DNA of 64,000 nucleotides from the NCBI GenBank assembly GCA_014656495.1, contig BNCN01000004.1:563071-627070 (forward strand). The letters run 5' to 3'. Shown here piece by piece: positions 62,486 through 64,000 of this stretch. The stretch is from Comamonas sp. KCTC 72670. GTDB lineage: Bacteria; Myxococcota; Myxococcia; Myxococcales; Myxococcaceae. Every line of letters starts with the position of its first letter. Within the stretch, counting starts at the first letter, position 1. The notes under the pieces were generated by a model. That model did no database searches. It was not told where the DNA came from and worked only from the letters and a program-made list of their open reading frames with translations. A program made the position numbers and the translations under genes.

Positions 62486-63733
62486 TCAGAACAGCGCGTG
62501 CTCCACCAGCAGCACGGTCAGCCCCACCGCGAAGCTGACCAGCGTGACGGGGAGCCCCACGCGCAGGTAGCGGACGAAGCCCATGCTCACCTTGCCGCGC
62601 GCGGCCTCGAAGACGATGAGGTTGGCCACGCTGCCCACCAGGGTGAGGTTGCCCGCAAGCGTGGAGCCGAGCGCGAGCACGTGCCACCCCAGCTCCGCGT
62701 CATGCAGCGTGGGCACCCAGGAGCGCGCGAGCATGACGAAGGGCACGTTGCTGAACAGGTTGGACGCCACCAGCGTCAGCCCGGCGAAGCCCAGCGTCTC
62801 GACCAGGGGCGGGCCCGCCATGAGGGGCGCGAACAGCTCCCGGATGTCCTCCGCGTAGCCGTGCTTGTTCACGCCGTAGACGACCACGAACAGGCTGGCG
62901 AAGAAGAGGAGCAGCACCCAGTCCACGCGCTCCAGCGCCTCGCGAGGCTCACGCCGGGCCAGGGCCATCACCAGGGCCGCGCCCGCCAGCGCGCTCCAGC
63001 TCATGGGCAGGCCGGAGAAGAAGGCCACCACCACCCCGGCGAGCACGCCCAACGTGAGGATGAGGAGGCCCCGGTCCACCGGCGGCGGCGGGGGATTGGG
63101 CTCGAAGCGGCGGTCCGGCAAGTCGTGCCGGAAGAGGTAGAGCAGCCCCGCGGCGACGACGGCCGTGGAGAGCAGGGCGGGCAGGGCCATGTACGCGGCG
63201 AAGCTGGCGTAGGACAGACCGGACGCGCCCTGGATGATCATGTTCTGCGGGTTGCCGGTGAAGGTGGCCACCGAGCCGCTGTTGCTCCCCATGCAGACGG
63301 CCAGCAGGTACGGCACGGGTGGCAGCCGCGCGTCCTCCACGGTGGCGAGCACCAGCGGCGTGAGCATCAGACACACGGTGTCATTCACCATGAACGCTGA
63401 CAGCGCGGCCGAGATGAACGTCACCGCGAGCAACAGCCGCCGGGGCGTGTGCGCGCGCTTCACGGCCCAGGCGCCCGCGGAGCGGAAGAACGACGCCTGG
63501 GACATGTAGGCCGCCAGCAACATCATCCCGAGCAGCAGGACGATGGTGTCGGCGTCGATGGCGTGACGGTCCGGGTTGTCGCTGTGGTTGTAGACCTCGG
63601 CGGGGGTGACGACGCCGAAGACGACCATGAGCACGGCGCCGAGCAGCGCGCCTCCGGGGCGATCCAGCTTCAGGTACGGAAGCCGCGCACCGGCGATGAA
63701 GACGTAGGTGAACAGGAAGATGGCGAGGGCCAC
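62486..63733 (-). CDS. Ion transporter superfamily permease (SLC13/ArsB-like)
   Basis: About 415 residues from a GTG at 63733; an in-frame GTG at 63835 is upstream but lies in weak coding sequence. It has 11-12 transmembrane helices of the ion transporter superfamily (CitM/ArsB/SLC13). Seen are DADTIVLLLGMMLLAAYMSQ, AALSAFMVNDTVCLMLTPLV (N-D-T motif of the first hairpin), GSNSGSVATFTGNPQNMII (SNT-like second motif) and TLAGNLTLVGSVANLIVF. The family exports arsenite or takes up anions; the substrate cannot be decided. Convergent to the lipoprotein gene, 18 bp apart. Confidence 0.86.
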   Translation of the reverse strand: MALAIFLFTYVFIAGARLPYLKLDRPGGALLGAVLMVVFGVVTPAEVYNHSDNPDRHAIDADTIVLLLGMMLLAAYMSQASFFRSAGAWAVKRAHTPRRLLLAVTFISAALSAFMVNDTVCLMLTPLVLATVEDARLPPVPYLLAVCMGSNSGSVATFTGNPQNMIIQGASGLSYASFAAYMALPALLSTAVVAAGLLYLFRHDLPDRRFEPNPPPPPVDRGLLILTLGVLAGVVVAFFSGLPMSWSALAGAALVMALARREPREALERVDWVLLLFFASLFVVVYGVNKHGYAEDIRELFAPLMAGPPLVETLGFAGLTLVASNLFSNVPFVMLARSWVPTLHDAELGWHVLALGSTLAGNLTLVGSVANLIVFEAARGKVSMGFVRYLRVGLPVTLVSFAVGLTVLLVEHALF

Positions 63734-63855
63734 GGCGCGGCACAGTAGTGCAGGGCCCGCCCCGCCGTGTGGACACGTTTTTCGCTGGAGGTCAAACCAC
63801 TGAACAGCGCTCTCGCGTTGTTTGGCCCGGTACACGCCTGTACAGTGCCCGCCCC

Positions 63856-64000
63856 ATGAAGCCAGAGAAGGAACCGGGCGCCTTCGGAGGGGCCCGCCGC
63901 ACGCCGTGGAACGCCCCCAGTGGACTGGACTCCGTCCTGGACGGGTGGAAGGCGGACCGGCGGCTCTGGTCCTGCTTCGCGTTGGACGATAAGACGCCCG
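63856..64000 (+). CDS. Unknown protein, N-terminal fragment
   Basis: Starts ATG at 63856 and runs off the right edge; 48 codons visible. The sequence includes LDSVLDGWKADRRLWSCFAL. Not recognised. No signal peptide or membrane helix in the visible part. Confidence 0.55.
   Translation, partial: MKPEKEPGAFGGARRTPWNAPSGLDSVLDGWKADRRLWSCFALDDKTP

Overview
The window is high-GC DNA with tightly packed genes, ATGA stop/start overlaps and frequent GTG/TTG starts. Its gene families point to a myxobacterium (Myxococcota, Myxococcus/Corallococcus-like): a spore coat U (SCPU) protein, a DUF4388 protein, a free-standing MshEN protein, alternative complex III with a caa3 oxidase, HEAT-repeat and other lipoproteins, and a hybrid PAS kinase with two receiver domains. 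This placement is inferred from gene content; there is no rRNA or other marker gene to confirm it. No tRNA, rRNA, CRISPR array or complete insertion sequence was seen.

Layout. 1-5.2 kb: end of an SCPU gene, pyruvate carboxylase and an MFS transporter. 5.2-9.5 kb: a hybrid histidine kinase, a 598-bp intergenic region with three similar helically spaced elements and a palindrome cluster, and a 2OG-Fe(II) oxygenase. 9.7-11 kb: a dicarboxylate/amino-acid symporter. 11.1-22.6 kb: one respiratory operon, actABCDEF, a small one-helix protein, then coxBACD, which moves electrons from quinol to oxygen. 22.6-29.1 kb: a membrane protein and a seven-gene Mrp (mnhA-G) Na+/H+ antiporter operon on the minus strand. 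29.4-34.6 kb: a minus-strand formate dehydrogenase operon. Its catalytic gene has an in-frame UGA at the selenocysteine position, followed by a SECIS hairpin.

34.6-36.7 kb is accessory-looking: a less GC-rich gene of unknown function and a small ribbon-helix-helix-like gene lie between two direct copies of a 110-bp repeat. 36.7-40 kb holds an overlapping three-gene set: a Rieske oxygenase, a membrane fatty-acid-desaturase-like enzyme, and a fusion of a PAP2/AUR1-like phosphatase-transferase domain to a squalene/phytoene-synthase-like domain. This is the best candidate here for an undescribed pathway. 40-43.8 kb: an NTF2-like protein, DUF1801, a patatin, a TVP38 protein and a KGG stress protein.

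43.8-46.7 kb: a PII-like small protein with two different cation:proton antiporters. 46.8-56.4 kb is mostly housekeeping: threonylcarbamoyl-AMP synthase, a polytopic membrane protein, a XerD-type recombinase, DUF4388, TrpS, ScpA, ScpB and a RluB-type pseudouridine synthase with a very long repetitive Arg/Gly-rich tail. 56.5-64 kb: a HEAT-repeat lipoprotein translationally coupled to a protein with two cyclic-nucleotide-binding domains, a convergent MshEN protein, a lipoprotein, an ion-transporter-superfamily permease and the start of one more gene.
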